In this document: positions 25,040 to 27,841 of the stretch, in pieces
How positions within the stretch are numbered: position 1 is the first letter of the stretch
Layout: each line of letters opens with the position of its first letter
Position numbers and translations under genes: made by a program
The notes under the pieces: model-generated
Seen by the model: only the letters and a program-made list of their open reading frames with translations
Told to the model about the DNA's origin: nothing
Database searches by the model: none
Source of the DNA: JBBQKF01 sp038326615
GTDB lineage: Bacteria; Bacillota; Clostridia; Saccharofermentanales; UBA5734
DNA: 27,841 nt
NCBI GenBank assembly: GCA_038326615.1
Contig: JBBQKF010000036.1
Coordinates: 1 to 27,841, forward strand
Reading direction: 5' to 3'

Positions 25040-25055
25040 AATGCTATTATTTTTT
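25035..25055 (+). terminator. Weak terminator-like hairpin
   Basis: AATAG (25035-25039), loop AATG, CTATT (25044-25048), then a run of T. The stem is only 5 bp and AT-rich, so termination would be weak. It might end transcription from the upstream operon. Confidence 0.3.
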
Positions 25056-25095
25056 GTTAAATTAATGTATAAAATTTAGAACAGGAGGAATTTAT

Positions 25096-25203
25096 ATGTT
25101 TTTCTTTTCCTTTCATAATCCATATATAGCTATTATTGGGGATATTATTAAGTCGAAGCCATATTATTATAGATTTTGGAAATGTATCGCAAGAAATTCT
25201 TGA
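25096..25203 (+). pseudogene. 5' fragment of a satD-like gene
   Basis: ATG 25096 has a strong GGAGG 8 bases upstream. Residues 9-21 read PYIAIIGDIIKSK, the hallmark N-terminus of SatD-family proteins (YxAIIGDIxxSK). After about base 25158 the homology ends, and the frame runs 14 more codons to TGA 25201-25203. A DUF4143 ATPase fragment begins at that point in another frame, so the gene was cut by recombination. The identification rests on a short segment. Confidence 0.5.
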
Positions 25204-26359
25204 TTTGATTATAAACGAAAGCTCTAATCTTGATTTGTTTTTCACCAAACTCGGAGTATATTATTCAACTTCACTGAACAAGAGAGAGTCCCTTATCGTT
25301 TTTGATGAAGTTCAACAATTCCCAAGAGCCAGGCAACTTATTAAATATCTTGTTGCTGATGGAAGATATGATTTTCTTGAAACTGGATCGCTCATTAGAT
25401 TGAAAAAGAATGTCCAAGACATAATCATTCCTTCAGAAGAAGAAACTATAGAAATGTTTCCATTGGATTTTGAAGAATTTCTTTGGGCTATGGGCGATGA
25501 AGCGACAGTTCCGCTAATTAAACAATGTTTTGAATCAAGGACACCTTTAGGGCAAGCACTACATCGAAAAATCATGAATGATTTCAAGCAGTATATTCTT
25601 GTTGGCGGAATGCCTCAATCTGTTGTAACTTATACTAATGAAAAGAACTTTGAAGAAAGCGATAAAGTAAAACGTAGAATTCTGAAATTATATAGGAATG
25701 ATGTATCAAAATTTGCCGGTGGATACGAAGAAAAAGTTTTTGCCATATTTGACGGAATCCCGGGACAGCTTTCTAAGAAAGAAAAAAAATATAAACTTTC
25801 TTCGATAAATAAACAAGCACGATTCAGAAATTACGAAGACTCATTTGTTTGGCTTAACGAATCAATGGTTACAAATACCTGCTATAATGCAACAGATCCA
25901 AATGTTGGATTAGCATTAAGTGCAGATTACACAACACAAAAATGCTATATGGGCGATACTGGATTACTCGTAACACACACTTTTATGGAGAATTCTAATA
26001 CAAGTAATAAATTATATAAAGCAATTTTATTTGATAAACTCTATATCAATGAAGGAATGATAATGGAAAACGTTGTAGCTCAAATGTTTCGATGTAATGG
26101 CCATAAATTATATTTTTATTCGAGAAGTGACAGTAACCATAGAGAAAACCACATAGAAATCGATTTTCTGATAACTAAAAACAAGAAAATCTGTCCTGTT
26201 GAAGTTAAGTCGGGCAGTTACAAATCGCATTCTTCATTAGATAAATTTAAAAAGAAATATTCTTCCAAGATTGGAAACTCATACATCCTTTATACAAAAG
26301 ATGTTATGATAAAAGATAATATTATTCATCTTCCTCTTTACATGGCAATGTTTTTATAA
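25160..26359 (+). pseudogene. AAA_14/DUF4143 ATPase lacking its N-terminus
   Basis: The homologous part begins HIIIDFGNVSQEILDLIINE. It contains ESLIVFDEVQQFPRA (Walker B), FLETGSLI, IPSEEETIEMFPLDFEEFLW, LVGGMPQSVV, the LALSADYTTQKCYMGDTGLL stretch and IEIDFLI ... VEVKSG of the C-terminal DUF4143 nuclease-like domain. The first about 60 residues with Walker A (usually GARRVGKS/T) are missing, so it cannot be a working ATPase. An ATG at 25136 lies upstream, inside the foreign satD DNA. From Walker B to TAA the frame is intact, which suggests a recent break. DUF4143 proteins are common accessory ATPases of unknown function. Confidence 0.75.
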
Positions 26360-26410
26360 AGTGCTACCAGTGCCGAAAAATTAATCATGAATACAAAGAA
26401 GGGGTACAAA

Positions 26411-27205
26411 ATGGCATCACAGATAATTTATCAGTTTTACGCAGAATTAAGCGATTATAAGCCAAAATTATGGCGCCGCTTTCAGGTTGCCAACAATGCG
26501 TCTATGGCAAGGCTTGGATATATTTTGATGACAATGTTTGAAATGAAGGCAAGTCACTTGTTTTGCTTTGACGTGCCGTTTGAAGAAAACTTAAAACAGG
26601 GAATGATTAAAAGATACTCCGAAAGCGGCTTCCTAAAGGGACTTATAGATGACGATTTTCTTTCACCTGGAAACAAAAATTGGCACATTGAAATTATGGA
26701 CGATGATGTTAAGTATTACCGTCGTGGATTAGATGAAAAACTTTACGATGCGGTGAAATCAATAGTTAAGCATGTTGTAATGAACCCGGAAGACTGTATG
26801 GTATTTTCTTACGATTACGGAGACAATTGGAAGATTTCAATTACTCTTGAGAAAATCATAAAGGATAATGAACTCCCCGGCAAAGAACTGCCAAGGGTAC
26901 TTGAGGGCGAAGGATTTGGCATTATCGAGAACTGTGGTGGAACCAGAGGTCTTGATAAACTTGCAAAATCTTTTAAAAAAAGGAAAAGCAGCCAATACAC
27001 AAAAAAATGTGAGTGGCTTTGATTCAATGATTTAGACTTAGAAGCATTTGATATTGAGGATATGAATTTTAGGCTCAAAAGAGTACCGAGGATTTATGCC
27101 GATATATACGAATATGAATTGGAGCCGACAAAAAGGTCGATAGATGTGCTAGCACGAAAATATAAATATAAGAAGGGGAGCGGCTACGACATAAAGAAAC
27201 TTTAA
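26411..27205 (+). pseudogene. pRiA4b ORF-3-like (IS1096 TnpR-type) protein, in-frame TGA
   Basis: The product from ATG 26411 starts ASQIIYQFYAELSDYKPKLW, followed by RRFQV and later VFSYDYGDNW and GIIENCGGTRGL. This is the pRiA4b ORF-3-like domain (PF07929), often called an IS1096 passenger protein. TGA 27020-27022 stops it after 203 residues. The same frame continues 60 codons (FNDLDLEAFDIEDMNFRLKR ... LARKYKYKKGSGYDIKKL) to TAA 27203-27205, and this continuation matches the family's normal C-terminal end. AGAAGGGG precedes the ATG. It is a single nonsense mutation in an otherwise clean gene. An in-frame ATG at 26387 exists but has no ribosome binding site. Confidence 0.75.
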
Positions 27206-27489
27206 AATTTATATTAGTATTCTTAATTACAAAGAATATCAAACCCGATAAAACTGAATAAAAAGATAGCGAGACTCTCGGTAGATATTGAAAATATCAT
27301 ATGTTGCGGTATATAATCGACATGAGAAAAATTCGGGAATTTCGGTTTCTTTCAAACCAATTATTTGCTATAATTTAGGAATTCCACCGGAAATCCTCTC
27401 TATTTCAATGGAGAGATGAAAGGTGTCTTTTTCTTTATAATATAGAAGTATGTTGTTACTATAAGCATATGCTATTTATTCATTATATA
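27206..27489. other. Region upstream of tnpA with several small hairpins
   Basis: No gene is seen in 284 bp. Small inverted repeats lie at 27270-27280 (CGAGA-C-TCTCG), 27344-27358 (GGTTT/AAACC) and 27396-27415 (CTCTCTA-TTTCAA-TGGAGAG), the last followed by a T-rich stretch. The latter could be the left-end hairpin of the IS200-type element or a terminator for the preceding gene. The exact left end cannot be set. Confidence 0.35.
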
Positions 27490-27518
27490 TTGACTAATAT
27501 GACGATATCTGGTATACT
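27490..27518 (+). promoter_or_regulatory. Sigma-A promoter upstream of the tnpA remnant
   Basis: TTGACT (27490-27495), a 17-bp spacer and TATACT (27513-27518). It is the best promoter match I found in the window and points into the transposase remnant, with a start near 27525. Confidence 0.6.
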
Positions 27519-27524
27519 ATATGT

Positions 27525-27841
27525 ATAAATAAAATTTCTAAGAATAAATCAAATTTAATACATGCAAGAACCTGTGTTTATAATGTAAATTATCATGTGG
27601 TGTGGTCAGTTAAATATAGACGTTCCATATTGATAGGGTGTATAGAAGAACGATTCAGAGAAATTCTTTACAAAATAGCAGAAGATAAGGATTTTGTCAT
27701 ACAAACTATGGAAGTTATGCCCGACCATGTACATTTGTTTGTATGACAAAACCCGAAGATTTCACCTTCATATATAGTGAAAATGTCAAAAGGTATAAGC
27801 GGCAGGCTATTGTTAATGGAATTTTCACAGCTAAAGAAAAG
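27525..27841 (+). pseudogene. IS200/IS605-family Y1 transposase (TnpA), broken and partial
   Basis: In the frame beginning ATA AAT AAA the product reads HARTCVYNVNYHVVWSVKYR and then VMPDHVHLFV, the HxH metal-binding site of Y1 transposases, which cut and rejoin single-stranded DNA. A TGA at 27744-27746 follows directly, yet the same frame goes on PKISPSYIVKMSKGISGRLL to the window edge, as in intact relatives up to the catalytic tyrosine (outside the window). There is no ATG, GTG or TTG at the proper start, nor a ribosome binding site, so the start is probably lost as well. The element is very likely inactive. Confidence 0.8.

Larger units (their letters stand above)
24458..25095. other. Gene-free region with hairpins and short repeats
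   Basis: No supported gene is seen in 638 bp. Open frames on both strands (24480-24749) have no recognisable family. The stretch carries two strong hairpins, a 15-bp direct repeat at its two ends (24458-24472 and 25016-25030, AACTATTCATCCCCA) and the 29-bp tandem repeat. AACAGGAGG at 25079-25087 is a strong ribosome binding site for the satD fragment. Confidence 0.5.

Noticed and set aside
27020..27746. UGA used as a sense codon in this genome
   Set aside because: All long genes here (up to 1103 codons) use TGG for Trp and have no internal TGA; TGA also terminates the ATPase at 23187 exactly where the next gene starts. Only two decaying genes have internal TGA.

Overview
The window looks like an accessory, defence-rich region of a low-GC Firmicutes (probably Clostridia) chromosome. 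The evidence is AT-rich DNA, strong AGGAGG-type ribosome binding sites, an SbcC C-terminus of Firmicutes type, higBA, ImmA/IrrE, SatD-like, IS200-like and pRiA4b ORF-3-like genes, and many decayed mobile or toxin genes. No rRNA, tRNA or ribosomal protein gene was found. The genus cannot be named from this.

Layout. (1) 1-410: the 3' end of sbcC, then a GGGACGGGGTTG palindromic repeat and a broken minus-strand remnant. (2) 433-4030, minus strand: a decayed ImmA/IrrE metallopeptidase; a two-gene AAA ATPase plus TOPRIM-like module; a compact segment that could fold as a four-way junction; a higA-like antitoxin gene whose higB toxin is cut in half. (3) 4077-5752: a sugar-isomerase-like gene flanked by inverted copies of the same repeat. 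(4) 5853-6038: a small TM2 protein. (5) 6425-19384, plus strand: a defence block. It holds a PLD/SNF2 helicase, a DUF4391 protein, a type III-type methyltransferase (Mod) and a type III-type restriction helicase-nuclease (Res), then a two-TM protein, a HEPN-like protein and an RloC/PrrC-like ATPase carrying a putative anticodon-nuclease triad. (6) 19588-21962: two metabolic-type genes, an MDR oxidoreductase and an SGNH esterase. (7) 22303-24457: three genes joined by 1-bp stop/start overlaps, encoding an ABC-like ATPase, a protein with an ExK nuclease-like motif and a YcgL/RlaP-type nucleotidyltransferase. (8) 24458-27841: decaying DNA with hairpins, a 29-bp tandem repeat, a satD start fused to a truncated DUF4143 ATPase, a pRiA4b ORF-3-like gene with an in-frame TGA, and a broken IS200-type tnpA with a good promoter.

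How the genes may work together. The block at 6425-15498 reads as an expanded type III-like restriction-modification system: Mod marks self DNA, Res translocates and cuts, and the extra PLD-SNF2 helicase and DUF4391 protein are accessory. Directly behind it, the RloC-like nuclease and its HEPN neighbour could be a second, RNA-targeting layer, by analogy with PrrC and RloC being encoded at restriction loci. The ATPase/ExK/nucleotidyltransferase operon is the best candidate for an undescribed system, because its tight coupling implies joint function and I cannot match the combination to a named one. All functional statements are from reading motifs, not from searches.
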